Shown here in pieces: positions 7,788 through 16,960 of a stretch of 64,000 bases of DNA (position 1 is the stretch's first letter; every line of letters starts with the position of its first letter). The stretch lies in assembly GCA_020636095.1 (NCBI GenBank), contig JACJYN010000002.1:1798001-1862000 (forward strand). Reading direction: 5' to 3'. The DNA comes from Lewinellaceae bacterium (GTDB taxonomy: Bacteria > Bacteroidota > Bacteroidia > Chitinophagales > Saprospiraceae). Below the pieces are notes generated by a model. It was not told the origin of the DNA and did not search any database. It worked only from the letters and a program-made list of their open reading frames with translations. A program made the translations under genes and the position numbers.

Positions 7788-9065
7788 TTAGGCTAATAAT
7801 TCAAACCCTGTATAGCTTTGCAGTGCCTTTGGGATAACAATTCCATCGGGAGTTTGGTTGTTTTCCAACAGGGCGGCAACGATCCGGGCCAGGGCCAGGG
7901 CGCTGCCGTTAAGGGTATGCGCCAGGCGGGTAGATTTGCCGTCGCGAAAGCGAAGCTTCATGCGGTTGCTCTGATACGTTTCGAAGTTAGACACCGAACT
8001 CACCTCCAGCCAGCGTTGCTGAGCAGCCGAGTACACTTCGAAGTCGAAAGTCAGCGCGGAAGTAAAGCTCAGGTCTCCACCGCACAGCCGAAGGATGCGG
8101 AAGGGCAGTTCCAGCTTATTCAATAAGCCCTCGACGTGCTCCAGCATATTATATAGCGTGTCGTACGATTTATCCGGATGCTGGAATTGCACAATCTCCA
8201 CCTTGTCAAACTGATGTACCCGGTTCAGGCCCCTCACATGTGCGCCGTAGGAGCCCGCCTCGCGGCGGAAGCAGGGCGTGTACCCCGTCAACTTAATGGG
8301 AAAGTCTTTCTCATCCAGGATGACATCGCGGTAAATATTGGTCAGCGGCACTTCCGCAGTCGGAATGAGGTAAAGGTTGTCCCGTTCAACGTAATACATC
8401 TGCGCCTCCTTGTCCGGCAATTGCCCGGTGGCGCGGGCGGTTTCTTCGTTGACCAGCAGCGGCGGAATGATCTCTTCATAACCCGCCTTGACCGCCTCGT
8501 CGAGAAAGAGCGCGATGAGCGCACGTTGTAAACGAGCGCCCTTTCCGCGAAAAACAGGAAAGCCTGACCCGGTGATCTTGGTTCCCAGCTCCAGGTCAAA
8601 AATATTGTACTTCCGGGCCAGTTCCCAGTGCGGCAACGCCCCTTCCGCCAGGGTGGGAAGTTCCTTCGGCCAGGGTTTGAAAACCTCGTTGTCCTCCTCT
8701 GCGCTGCCGGCAGGCACCGATTCATGAGGAATGTTGGGAATCGTATACAGGTGTTCTTCCAGCTCCTTTATAGTAGCTTTGAGCTTTTCCTCCAGTTCCG
8801 TTGAGCGGTCTTTCAGAAGAGAAACCCGCTGGCGCATGGTGTCCGCCTCTTCTTTCTTGCCTTGTTTGAACAGGCTGCCGATCTCTTTGGACAGCTGGTT
8901 GCGTTCGGCAAGTATACTGTCGAGCTCCGTTTGGGTATCCTTGCGGGTATCGTCAAGCCGGATGATCTCGTTCACGATTCCGAGGCCTTCATCGGTAAAG
9001 TTTCTGATCTTCAAGCCCTGGAGAACACGTTCCTGATTCGCTCTGATGAAATTGAGTTCAAGCAT
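7788..9065 (-). CDS. serS: Serine-tRNA ligase
   Basis: Charges tRNA-Ser and tRNA-Sec with serine. The 425-residue class II synthetase starts with MLELNFIRANQERV, followed by the long antiparallel coiled coil that contacts the tRNA (about 30-105). The catalytic domain has TAEVPLTNIYRD, motif 2 (FRREAGSYGAHVRG) and motif 3 (LNGSALALARIVAALLEN). Length and motifs are normal. It is divergent from rho across a 379-base region that carries promoter-like motifs for both directions. Confidence 0.97.
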   Translation of the reverse strand: MLELNFIRANQERVLQGLKIRNFTDEGLGIVNEIIRLDDTRKDTQTELDSILAERNQLSKEIGSLFKQGKKEEADTMRQRVSLLKDRSTELEEKLKATIKELEEHLYTIPNIPHESVPAGSAEEDNEVFKPWPKELPTLAEGALPHWELARKYNIFDLELGTKITGSGFPVFRGKGARLQRALIALFLDEAVKAGYEEIIPPLLVNEETARATGQLPDKEAQMYYVERDNLYLIPTAEVPLTNIYRDVILDEKDFPIKLTGYTPCFRREAGSYGAHVRGLNRVHQFDKVEIVQFQHPDKSYDTLYNMLEHVEGLLNKLELPFRILRLCGGDLSFTSALTFDFEVYSAAQQRWLEVSSVSNFETYQSNRMKLRFRDGKSTRLAHTLNGSALALARIVAALLENNQTPDGIVIPKALQSYTGFELLA

Positions 9066-9145
9066 AATGCAGCGTTAATTACAGTTTGGTTTAGAAAAGA
9101 TGTTGGGGATTGAACTATTGTAAAAAGTTTTGGTTACATTTTTTG

Positions 9146-9153
9146 CAAATATA
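9146..9153 (-). promoter_or_regulatory. Candidate Bacteroidota -7 box for serS
   Basis: On the minus strand this reads TATATTTG, an exact match to the TAnnTTTG consensus used by the Bacteroidota primary sigma factor. It lies about 80 bases before the serS start. The upstream -33 element is weak (AT-rich, no clear TTTG). The rest of the serS-rho gap holds no gene. Confidence 0.45.
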
Positions 9154-9177
9154 CTATTTGAATTTAAAAATTAAATG

Positions 9178-9185
9178 TATTTTTG
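9178..9185 (+). promoter_or_regulatory. Candidate -7 box for rho
   Basis: TATTTTTG matches TAnnTTTG on the plus strand. A TTTG lies 17 bases upstream, slightly closer than the usual 19-21. If used, the rho transcript would carry a leader of about 250 bases, which would fit leader-mediated control of rho, but no specific structure was identified in it. Confidence 0.35.
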
Positions 9186-9444
9186 CTGCGACGAAAGCGT
9201 AATGGCACACCATAACGTCTTAACGCCTTATAGCATTTCTTGAGGTGTTTTCACTCTCTATCCTGCTATTTCCCACTTTTATCAAGAAGGGTTGTCGGGC
9301 CACAAGAGGAAAAGTTTTGGAGGTTCTTTAATGGTTTGTAAACTCACGAATCCCACGTTATTTTCCGCGACTTTCTCTGACATCAACTTTATTTTTTTCA
9401 CAAGAACAAGATTCTTACTATAAAAACATACAAGCAAGTATATT

Positions 9445-11217
9445 ATGTTGGATATATCACAGTTGAACTACATGCTTGTGCCCGAGCTAAGAGAATTAGC
9501 TGAGCAAATCGGGCTTAAAGGCTACAAAAGACTGAACAAACAGGAACTGATCTACAAGATCCTCGACCATCAGGCTGCCGCTGGAGACTCTATCAAGGGT
9601 AAGGGAAGCAAAGGTGACGATAACGACGCCGACGATACCCCCAACGGCGAACAAACAAAAAAACGCGCTCAACACGCCTCCCGCTCTGAAAAAACCACCA
9701 CCCATTCTGATGATAACGATGAGGATGAGGATGAGGATGAAAGTGGTAACGAAGACCAGGATGAGGAAGACGGACGTTCCCGCAGAACGCCGCGCCGGAT
9801 TGTAAAAGTGGCAGAGGACGCTCCTCCTGAACGAAAAAACAACAACAGGGACGACAGCCAGAATGATGATGCGAATGAGGACAGCCGCCGGCATCGTTCC
9901 AGAGGTAATGATAGCTCTTCGAGAGGTAGCGATAGCTCTTCGAGGGGTAGCGACAGCCCCTCCAGAGGTAACGACAGCCCCTCCAGAGGTAACGACAGCT
10001 CCTATGGCGACAGCCGGGAAGCCGATACTGACAGCCGGGGGCGCCGGCCCCAACCCCGCCACCGGGTGGAAGAAGAGGAAACATTCGACATCGAGCTCGA
10101 TGGCATCATTGAGGGTGAAGGCATTTTGGAGATGATGCCCGATGGGTATGGCTTCCTGCGTTCTTCCGATTACAACTACCTGACTTCACCGGATGACATT
10201 TACGTCTCCCCTTCTCAGATTAAGCTCTTTGGCCTGCGCACCGGAGATACAGTCCGCGGTGCTATCCGGCCCCCGAAGGATGGTGAAAAATACTTCGCTC
10301 TGCTGCGCGTTTCCAAGATCAATGGCCTCGACCCTCAGGATATCCGCGACCGGGTGCCCTTCGACTATCTGACGCCGCTGTTTCCCCATGAGAAGTTCAA
10401 ACTCACTTCCTCGCCTACCGGCAGGGATATTGGCAACCGCATGATCGACCTCTTTACTCCACTGGGTAAGGGGCAGCGGGGCCTGATCGTGGCTCAGCCC
10501 AAAACGGGTAAGACCTTCCTGCTGAAAGATATCGCGAATGCCATCGCGAAAAACCACCCGGAATGCTACCTGATCGTCCTGCTGATCGATGAGCGCCCGG
10601 AGGAAGTGACCGATATGAAGCGCAGCGTAAATGCCGAAGTGGTTGCCTCTACCTTTGATGAACCTGCCGACAACCACGTGCGCGTCGCCGGTATCGTCCT
10701 GGAAAAGGCCAAGCGCCTGGTAGAAAGTGGCCATGATGTAGTCATTCTGCTGGATTCTATCACCCGCCTGGCACGCGCCTACAATACCGTCGCACCTGCC
10801 AGTGGCAAGGTGCTCTCCGGGGGTGTGGAAGCCAACGCCCTGCACAAGCCCAAGAAATTCTTCGGCGCCGCCCGGAACATTGAAGACGGCGGCTCGCTGA
10901 CCATCCTGGCCACCGCCCTTATCGATACGGGCTCCAAGATGGACGGCGTGATCTTCGAAGAATTCAAAGGCACCGGTAATATGGAACTGCAGCTGGACCG
11001 CAACCTGTCGAACAAGCGCCTCTTCCCTGCCATCGACCTTACCAAGTCGAGCACCCGCCGCGAAGACCTGTTGTTCGATAAGGATACCCTGCAGCGCATG
11101 TTCATCCTACGCAACCACCTCGCAGATATGAAGCCGGATGAGGCCTTCGAATTCCTGCGCAAGCATATGGTGGGAACCACCAGCAACGATGAGTTCCTCA
11201 CCTCTATGAACGGCTAA
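9445..11217 (+). CDS. rho: Transcription termination factor Rho with a long acidic insertion
   Basis: The hexameric RNA helicase that ends transcription at C-rich sites. The 590-residue protein has Rho_N (about 1-45, SQLNYMLVPELRELAEQIGL). A disordered segment at roughly 46-205 follows, with Asp/Glu runs and a seven-residue repeat of the type SSRGSDS/SPSRGND. The OB-fold RNA-binding domain is next (EGILEMMPDGYGFLRS), then the ATPase core with Walker A PKTGKT near 352-357 and Walker B region VVILLDSITRLARAYN. E. coli Rho has 419 residues; the extra length is the insertion. Such insertions are known in Bacteroidota and Actinobacteria and can drive RNA binding or condensation. A strong terminator follows. 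Confidence 0.96.
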   Translation: MLDISQLNYMLVPELRELAEQIGLKGYKRLNKQELIYKILDHQAAAGDSIKGKGSKGDDNDADDTPNGEQTKKRAQHASRSEKTTTHSDDNDEDEDEDESGNEDQDEEDGRSRRTPRRIVKVAEDAPPERKNNNRDDSQNDDANEDSRRHRSRGNDSSSRGSDSSSRGSDSPSRGNDSPSRGNDSSYGDSREADTDSRGRRPQPRHRVEEEETFDIELDGIIEGEGILEMMPDGYGFLRSSDYNYLTSPDDIYVSPSQIKLFGLRTGDTVRGAIRPPKDGEKYFALLRVSKINGLDPQDIRDRVPFDYLTPLFPHEKFKLTSSPTGRDIGNRMIDLFTPLGKGQRGLIVAQPKTGKTFLLKDIANAIAKNHPECYLIVLLIDERPEEVTDMKRSVNAEVVASTFDEPADNHVRVAGIVLEKAKRLVESGHDVVILLDSITRLARAYNTVAPASGKVLSGGVEANALHKPKKFFGAARNIEDGGSLTILATALIDTGSKMDGVIFEEFKGTGNMELQLDRNLSNKRLFPAIDLTKSSTRREDLLFDKDTLQRMFILRNHLADMKPDEAFEFLRKHMVGTTSNDEFLTSMNG

Positions 11218-11236
11218 GCCGTTGGAGTTTTTACAA

Positions 11237-11283
11237 AGAAAAAGCCCTCTCCTGCGAGCAACGCAAGGGAGGGCTTTTTCTTT
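11237..11283 (+). terminator. Intrinsic terminator after rho
   Basis: AAAAAGCCCTCTCCTGCG pairs imperfectly with CGCAAGGGAGGGCTTTTT around a short loop, with A-rich and T-rich flanks. It starts 20 bases after the rho stop. Confidence 0.88.
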
Positions 11284-11301
11284 GAATGTGTCCATCTGCA
11301 C

Positions 11302-11469
11302 TTAGAGCATGTCCAAATTTCGGCCTTCAAGCCGAAAACAGTTCATTTTTTGCTTAGATGAGGCGCGGGTTCAGGATGATAGCAGCGCTATCAAGCCTGG
11401 TTCCGCAACGAAATATAAGCGAAAAAGGGACGTTTGCAGGCCGATTGTTGAATTTTGGACAAGCTCTTA
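11302..11469. mobile_element. Hairpin-arm repeat element, copy 2 (core family E)
   Basis: The 162-bp body (11305-11466) is flanked by TTA on each side (11302-11304 and 11467-11469). The arms begin GAGCATGTCCAAA and pair with TTTGGACAAGCTC at the right end. Read on the minus strand, the core has CGTTGC, a perfect central hairpin GATAGC/GCTATC, then CGCGCCTCATCT. The right TTA supplies the stop codon (TAA on the minus strand) of the MscS gene, so the insertion may define, or may have shortened, that gene's 3' end. Confidence 0.8.
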
Positions 11470-13098
11470 CTTAACCCGCTCCCGGTACGCTGCCAGAAAC
11501 GCCTCCAGCCGCTGGCTCATCTCCTCCGGGCCGGTTTTGTAATGAGAGGAATTGGCCGTCGTCCCCGGAAATTCCTCGATGTGCATGGTTTGAGTAGGGA
11601 AGGCAAATCGGACGCCCAGAAAGTTGGCCAGGCCGATAACGCCCAGCAGCACTTCGTGGCGGGCCTTCAACTCGTCGGACCAGCTAGGTACTTCAAAGAA
11701 AATGTAGAATAAAATATCCAGGGAGCTACTGCTCATTTCGTTGAGGTGAATCTCGTAATAGTCTTTCCGGGTATGCGGATGGGTGGCTACGATCTCACGC
11801 AACCCCTCGACAAATTGATCGATCAGGGCCGTTGGGGTATCGTAGGTGATGGATATCTTGGTATTGAAGCGCCGGTAAGTGCGCAGGCCGTAATTGTTGA
11901 CGACCAGGTCCGCCAGCTTGCCGTTGGGCACATAAACAAGCGAATTGGCAAAAGTGCGCACCCGGGTGGAGCGAAACCCCACCTCCTCGACAGTACCGTC
12001 GACACCGGAAAAATTGATCCAGTCCCCGATCTGAAAGGGTTTATCCAGAAAGATGGTCAGCGAACCAAACAGGTTTTTCAGGGTATCCTGCGCCGCCAGG
12101 GCCAGGGCCAGCCCTCCGATAGAGATACCGGCGATGAGGGTGGTTATATCCACCTGTAAGACCCGGAAAATCTGAATTACCCCTCCAGCCAGAAAGACAA
12201 ACTGTACACCGCGCCTCAACAATGGCAGCAATTGTTCGTCCATCTTACTCTCGGTTCGCTGCGTGAACCGGTCCGCATAAAACATGAATACTTCCAGAAT
12301 CCGAAAAAGGATGTAGACAACCAGCAAGACAGACAGGATGCGGATGACCATCACCGCAAAGCTCGAGGCTTCGATAGGTAATTGAAGGATCGGCAGAAAG
12401 GCTTTGATGAGGCGAAGAACGATGTAAACACTGGCAGTTCGGGCTATTTTCCACACCAAGTCCGAAGAAACGCGCTGTGCCTGAGCCCTGCGACGAGTAA
12501 ACCGCCGCACCAGTGGTATCAGCAGGCGGCTAAGGGCCAGGTGCACCAGGATGGCTATCAGCATGATGGCCAGCAACCCGATGTACTGCCAGAGCGCCAT
12601 GCCCAGTACTTCCTGCTGGCCGAATTGAGGCAGCCAATTGAGCAGCAGGTCTGCGCCGAAAGGGTAAACCTCCTTGTGCAATTCCGGAATAAGCTGTACC
12701 GTCTCTTCTGAATAATACCAGCGGCCGTCGTTTTTTTCGAGATATACCTGCGGCAACTCCCTTGGGAAAAGGGTGTAGATATTTCGGCTGGCCGTACTGT
12801 CTTCCCGATAGTTGGGGTCCAGTGGCAGCTTATTCAGCGTGACCATGAGCCCCTTCCCATCCAGGATCTGTTTGAGTTGAATGGCCAGCCTGACTGCACG
12901 AGTACTATCCTCCACACCGTAAATGGTACGGGCCGCAACTGCCGGCTGGTAGGTGTCCGGCTGCAAATAATGCAGATGCACCAGCACGGTATTGTAAGGC
13001 GTTTCCAGCGTAACCGGTACTTCCCGCGAATCGCCCTGCCCTAACAGCAACAACGGAAAGCTAATAAAAAGCAGGAAACATATATTTCTGGCGAGCAT
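11467..13098 (-). CDS. Mechanosensitive ion channel family protein (MscS type)
   Basis: A 543-residue inner-membrane channel that likely releases solutes on hypo-osmotic shock. It has a signal peptide (LLFISFPLLLLGQ), a periplasmic domain of about 140 residues, four or more membrane segments between about 165 and 345, and the pore helix GGLALALAAQDTLKNLFGS. The conserved beta domain follows (DKPFQIGDWI, VEEVGFRSTRVRTF, VYVPNG), then the C-terminal domain with YDTPTALIDQFVEGLREI. It is longer than E. coli MscS (286 residues) because of the N-terminal domain. Its stop codon lies in the target duplication of repeat copy 2, so the native C-terminus could have been longer. Confidence 0.92.
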   Translation of the reverse strand: MLARNICFLLFISFPLLLLGQGDSREVPVTLETPYNTVLVHLHYLQPDTYQPAVAARTIYGVEDSTRAVRLAIQLKQILDGKGLMVTLNKLPLDPNYREDSTASRNIYTLFPRELPQVYLEKNDGRWYYSEETVQLIPELHKEVYPFGADLLLNWLPQFGQQEVLGMALWQYIGLLAIMLIAILVHLALSRLLIPLVRRFTRRRAQAQRVSSDLVWKIARTASVYIVLRLIKAFLPILQLPIEASSFAVMVIRILSVLLVVYILFRILEVFMFYADRFTQRTESKMDEQLLPLLRRGVQFVFLAGGVIQIFRVLQVDITTLIAGISIGGLALALAAQDTLKNLFGSLTIFLDKPFQIGDWINFSGVDGTVEEVGFRSTRVRTFANSLVYVPNGKLADLVVNNYGLRTYRRFNTKISITYDTPTALIDQFVEGLREIVATHPHTRKDYYEIHLNEMSSSSLDILFYIFFEVPSWSDELKARHEVLLGVIGLANFLGVRFAFPTQTMHIEEFPGTTANSSHYKTGPEEMSQRLEAFLAAYRERVK

Positions 13099-13156
13099 GG
13101 CTTTGAAACGTTTGGTGGGCTACAAATGTAACTAGCCTGCAGGAGCTTAACAAACT

Positions 13157-14101
13157 CTAATCGGCGCTCAAAAATCCTTTTATCGCATCATTGACCGTTG
13201 CTGCTTGTTCGAACTGGACAAAGTGGCCGGCCTTGTCGACCATGAGCAGGCGGGCATTGGGCATCTTCGCGACTCCCTGCTTTCCGATATCCTCTGTTTT
13301 TCCTCCGTTGAGAAACCGATTCGGTATGAGATTGTCCTGGTGGCCAAAGATAACCAGAGTAGGTTGTTGAACATTGGGCAAGTCATCAAAAACAGGCTGG
13401 TCGACCATGCCTTTGACGCATTCCGGAATGATGTAACAGTAGGCGTCAAAATCCGCAGCCGAGCGCATGGCAATGCGGTCGGTGATCATGAATTCCGCAT
13501 CGTCCGGCATTTCGTAGAAGTTCCAGGCAATGTTCTCTTGGATCTGTTCGACGGTGGTCAATTTGACAGCAGTGGGCGTTAGTACCTCCCTAAACCACTG
13601 CCGCTCTCCCTTATGAAAAGTTTCGAAGCCGGCGGGGGCCACCAGAACGAGGCGTTCTACCAGTTCGGGATAGGCCAGCGCAGCAGTAATGGCAATCTGC
13701 CCCCCCATGGAGTGTCCTGCCAGCGTTGCTTTTTCGATGCCGAGCGCATCGAGCAATTCCTTGACAACGGTAGCGTAATAGGACATACTTGCTTCATACT
13801 TGCCTTTGCTCGACTTTCCGTAGCCCGGCAGGTCGATCGCAATGCACCGGTAGCCGTTCTTCAGCGCCTCCATATTTTTTTTCCAGGCGGGGGCGTAGCT
13901 GCCCAGCCCGTGGATAAACAGGATCACCTCCTCCCCTTTCCCTTCATCAAAATAGGCGACTTCCAGCTCATCTGATAGGCGAACTTTGTGAGTGGTATAT
14001 GGATACGTCAACGCATCGAAGGACTGGACACTGGGCGCCTGCTTTTGTAGAGCACAAGCTCCAACCAGAAAGACAAGCGCAAGGGTAAATAGATTTCTCA
14101 T
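13157..14101 (-). CDS. Alpha/beta hydrolase lipoprotein
   Basis: A 314-residue envelope hydrolase. The signal peptide ends in a lipobox-like LVGAC, giving a lipidated Cys at about residue 16. The alpha/beta fold shows the oxyanion segment LFIHGLGSYAPAW, nucleophile Ser in LAGHSMGGQIA, acid in LVIFGHQDNLIP and the catalytic His in DKAGHFVQFE. All three catalytic residues are present. The substrate cannot be read from sequence; small esters or lactones are typical. It lies 12 bases downstream of the barrel protein stop-to-start boundary on the same strand, consistent with an operon. Confidence 0.85.
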   Translation of the reverse strand: MRNLFTLALVFLVGACALQKQAPSVQSFDALTYPYTTHKVRLSDELEVAYFDEGKGEEVILFIHGLGSYAPAWKKNMEALKNGYRCIAIDLPGYGKSSKGKYEASMSYYATVVKELLDALGIEKATLAGHSMGGQIAITAALAYPELVERLVLVAPAGFETFHKGERQWFREVLTPTAVKLTTVEQIQENIAWNFYEMPDDAEFMITDRIAMRSAADFDAYCYIIPECVKGMVDQPVFDDLPNVQQPTLVIFGHQDNLIPNRFLNGGKTEDIGKQGVAKMPNARLLMVDKAGHFVQFEQAATVNDAIKGFLSAD

Positions 14102-14113
14102 GGATCTCTTGGT

Positions 14114-15703
14114 TTAAAACATCAACCACTTAAATGCCACCAGGGCGGTGTAGGGGTTTACCGGGCGTTCTGTTGCGCCGCCATTGACCAGCGGGCTGTC
14201 GTAAAAATCGCCCAGCCACAGGTACGCAGCGTGCAATTCCAGCTGCATAAAGACCCCGATCTGATACCCTAGCTTAAGGTTGGACTCCAGGCCCATAACC
14301 TGCCCCCCCTGAAGGGGTTGGGCGTTGCTAACCGCCGCCGCCATACCGAGCTTACCGGAAAATTTGTACGGGATGAAATCCTTGCTCCAATTGATCGTAC
14401 CCCCCGTCAGGCCATAGCCCAGGTTGGAAATGTCGGTTACCGCCGCAACATAGCGGTTGACCACATTGGCGTGCGGAAACAGCAGATAGGCGCCATGGCT
14501 GACGTGCAATGCCGCCGGGGTGCCCCAGGTATTCCCCGTCATTACGCCACTGTATTTATCATCCGCGATCCCGTTATCGTCACCACTTGTGTATATGAAA
14601 TCCAGCCAGACCGCGTCGGCTGGCGTTTTCCCATAGCGGTATGCAGCTCGCAGGTTGGCGCCCAGGCCGCCAATGCTGGGGCCTTTTTCCCAGATGTCTC
14701 TGGCTTTGAGCTGGGTGCCGCCCAGGTTGTAATTGAGGTACCCGGTCAACGTCCAGTGATCCATCATCTGGCTTTCGTTATAGCCGAAGTAGGCGCCCAG
14801 CCAGGCCACATCCGCCTTGTACTCCGAACTGCCAAAGCGAAAGCGGAACGTTCCGTTGTAGTCATTCAGCGTACTGTTTAAACCCTGGCCCAGGATGGAA
14901 GGCCCACCCTGGCCATTCGACCGGTCGCGGACGTAATAAACGGAGCCCCCCAGGCGCCATTTCCGGCCCAGTGCCTGGCGGTAGTTCAGCTCCATAAGAT
15001 GTACATCATCTTTTTTTTGAATGTTGTTTTCGTAGAGCTGGTAGAACCCGGCCTTCCACATGTAGTAATCGGCGTCGCGGCGAACAGTAATCCCAACCCC
15101 ATCGGTGCCCCAGTAATTCAGGCGATAAGCGGAGTTGAGCATCTGGTCAAAAAAGGTGCGGTAGGGATTGTGGGGCGTGTCGTACATCCTTTGCAGGCCC
15201 AGGTTGATCGCCCAGCCCGGCGCCGGGATCAGTTCCAGCTCGACGTTCTGCGTCTGCAGGTTGACCTGGTCGGCGGATGGAGCGCCGCCGAAATTGCCCC
15301 CGGTGCCATAGGCGACATCGCCCCAGGTGAAATCGATCTCGAAGGAGGCGCGCAGGATGGCCCGCCCGTCGAATAGTTTGGGCTGGTAGATGAAGAAGGG
15401 CAGAATGCGCTGTTCAAAAAAGGAAGACGTGAGGGTATCCGCAGTGGTGGTCGTATTCTGTCCGTACAAACGGCCGATCACCTGGCCCTTCAGGAAATCA
15501 TTGGTGGGGTAAATATTGCTGTTGACGTAATGGTTATAGAAGTAGGCAATGTATTGGAATTCCTTATTGGCTCTTTCCGGTATCTTCTTTTCCAGCTGCG
15601 CGAAGTAGGGAGGAATCTGGGCGAAAGCCGAAGTGGAAGCCAAGAGGAATAGCCATAGCCAAAAGCGCCGGTTTTTCATGGTAGGGTTGGTTTTAAGTCT
15701 CAA
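14114..15703 (-). CDS. Putative outer-membrane beta-barrel (porin-like) protein
   Basis: The protein has up to 529 residues. A second Met (MKNRRFWLWLFLL, about 15679) gives a better signal peptide, ending near SAFAQ-IP. The mature part is rich in Tyr, Trp and Gly with alternating hydrophobic strands, and ends in ALVAFKWLMF with a terminal Phe typical of barrels inserted by BamA. The pattern resembles alginate-export or carbohydrate-porin-like barrels, but no family motif is decisive. It lies directly upstream of the hydrolase lipoprotein on the same strand, so the pair may take up and cleave a common substrate; that is inference only. Confidence 0.65.
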   Translation of the reverse strand: MRLKTNPTMKNRRFWLWLFLLASTSAFAQIPPYFAQLEKKIPERANKEFQYIAYFYNHYVNSNIYPTNDFLKGQVIGRLYGQNTTTTADTLTSSFFEQRILPFFIYQPKLFDGRAILRASFEIDFTWGDVAYGTGGNFGGAPSADQVNLQTQNVELELIPAPGWAINLGLQRMYDTPHNPYRTFFDQMLNSAYRLNYWGTDGVGITVRRDADYYMWKAGFYQLYENNIQKKDDVHLMELNYRQALGRKWRLGGSVYYVRDRSNGQGGPSILGQGLNSTLNDYNGTFRFRFGSSEYKADVAWLGAYFGYNESQMMDHWTLTGYLNYNLGGTQLKARDIWEKGPSIGGLGANLRAAYRYGKTPADAVWLDFIYTSGDDNGIADDKYSGVMTGNTWGTPAALHVSHGAYLLFPHANVVNRYVAAVTDISNLGYGLTGGTINWSKDFIPYKFSGKLGMAAAVSNAQPLQGGQVMGLESNLKLGYQIGVFMQLELHAAYLWLGDFYDSPLVNGGATERPVNPYTALVAFKWLMF

Positions 15704-15711
15704 AAGGAGAA

Positions 15712-15748
15712 AGGGTACCCCGCTTTCGGATAACGGAGTACCCTTAGA
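15712..15748 (-). terminator. Probable terminator hairpin after the small lipoprotein gene
   Basis: AAGGGTAC plus CCG pairs with CGG plus GTACCCTT, one base bulged on each side. It lies 3 bases past the stop of the 15751 gene on the minus strand, followed by a broken T-run (TTTCTCCTTTT). It separates that gene from the barrel gene. Confidence 0.55.
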
Positions 15749-15750
15749 AT

Positions 15751-16323
15751 TTACTCTACACGTTCATATATCTGCACGTTCAGCTCGCCAAAAGCGCCTC
15801 CGTTGGTGCTGCCAAAACCAGCGGCGGCAGTAGGTGGAACCGCGCTGATGTCAGGCTCCGTCTGTACGATTTCGTACTTCATGGTATTGTCCGTGATCTC
15901 AAAAATACCCACAGAGGTAAGGGAGGCAGGAGAAGATTGATTGACCTCGATCTCCCAGATATTTCCAACCCCACTTTCCTTCTGGGTATAGGTTCCCTCC
16001 AGGATCAGCTTCGCGCCGGAAGTATCGTATTGCTCCACCAGATAGGTGTTGTCCGTATTAAATTCGGCATAGATGCTGTCAGTGGCAAAGAGATTGACCA
16101 GAAGTGGCGCAACGTTCGTTCCGGAAGACTGCCATTTGCCCTGAACACCTACCTCACAGGCAGGACAGTCCATGCCGCCGCAATCAACTCCCGTCTCATC
16201 TCCATTTTGGATGCCGTCTGTACAAGTTGCTTCGGGCGTGGGCTCATCATCTTTGCAGCTCTGCCAGGTTGCAACCGTACCCATAATAGCGAAAAGCAGC
16301 AGGAAAAATTTTAAATTCTTCAT
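15751..16323 (-). CDS. Small lipoprotein with a Cys-rich DGIQNGDETGVDCGG motif
   Basis: A 190-residue protein with a signal peptide and a lipobox-like ATWQSC, so probably membrane-anchored. Just after the anchor is a CTDGIQNGDETGVDCGG motif followed by CPAC. This Cys-rich motif recurs in Bacteroidota surface proteins and in some animal proteins. The remainder looks like a small beta-sandwich of the lipocalin-like type (QGKWQSSGTN, then YLVEQYDTSGAKLILEGTYT), similar to stress-induced lipocalin-like domains. No enzyme residues are visible. A promoter with an overlapping palindrome lies about 30-60 bases upstream. Confidence 0.7.
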   Translation of the reverse strand: MKNLKFFLLLFAIMGTVATWQSCKDDEPTPEATCTDGIQNGDETGVDCGGMDCPACEVGVQGKWQSSGTNVAPLLVNLFATDSIYAEFNTDNTYLVEQYDTSGAKLILEGTYTQKESGVGNIWEIEVNQSSPASLTSVGIFEITDNTMKYEIVQTEPDISAVPPTAAAGFGSTNGGAFGELNVQIYERVE

Positions 16324-16353
16324 AGTAAAAAATTTTCAGTTTTTTTTGATTAG

Positions 16354-16384
16354 CAAAATTATTGTCCGGAATAATGCCGGACAA
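16354..16384 (-). promoter_or_regulatory. Promoter with an overlapping dyad upstream of the small lipoprotein
   Basis: On the minus strand, TTG is followed by 20 bases and then TAATTTTG, matching the Bacteroidota TTG-N(19-21)-TAnnTTTG pattern. The spacer is almost entirely the perfect dyad TTGTCCGG-N7-CCGGACAA (16362-16384), which looks like an operator. The remainder of the 637-base gap up to hsp20 (16385-16960) has no gene or structured element that I can support. Confidence 0.55.
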
Positions 16385-16960
16385 CAAAAGACTTTACCAA
16401 TTTACAAGATAAGAAAGCAGCTGTTGGCGCTTCTGGTTTTAATAAGATTCCCAGGGTTGACTTTTACCTTCCGGCAGTGGATTAACTGCCTATATTTTGT
16501 AATTTTTACACAATACAGGGCTTTGTGTTTTCTTTTTTACCATTCCGCTTATTTTCCCATCCTTACTTCCCTCTCCTGAATGGCACCCCTCGTTTCACAT
16601 AAAAACCTGATTATCAAATTATTATTAATCGAACCAAAGCTTAGTCATAAGAGTGAGATGGAGAGCTGTTCATTTTCATTTTTATGCAGTAACTCCTGGC
16701 GGGAACAAAACTGGGCTTAGGTAAAGAGGGTTGACTTAATGGCTGTTTTACAAGCGTTTTCCCAAACGGGAAGGTGGCGCCAGGCAGCACATGCCATTTT
16801 GACATGAATGGATGTTTTTGTCCTCCTTTCAATATATTCTGGCATCGAATTTGATTCATATATGATATGAAGATTTAAAAGATCGGTTTTTCATAACCGC
16901 TTTTTAATCGTTTTACAATGATATCTCATTTGATTGTTTAACCATTAAAAGGAGAAGATT

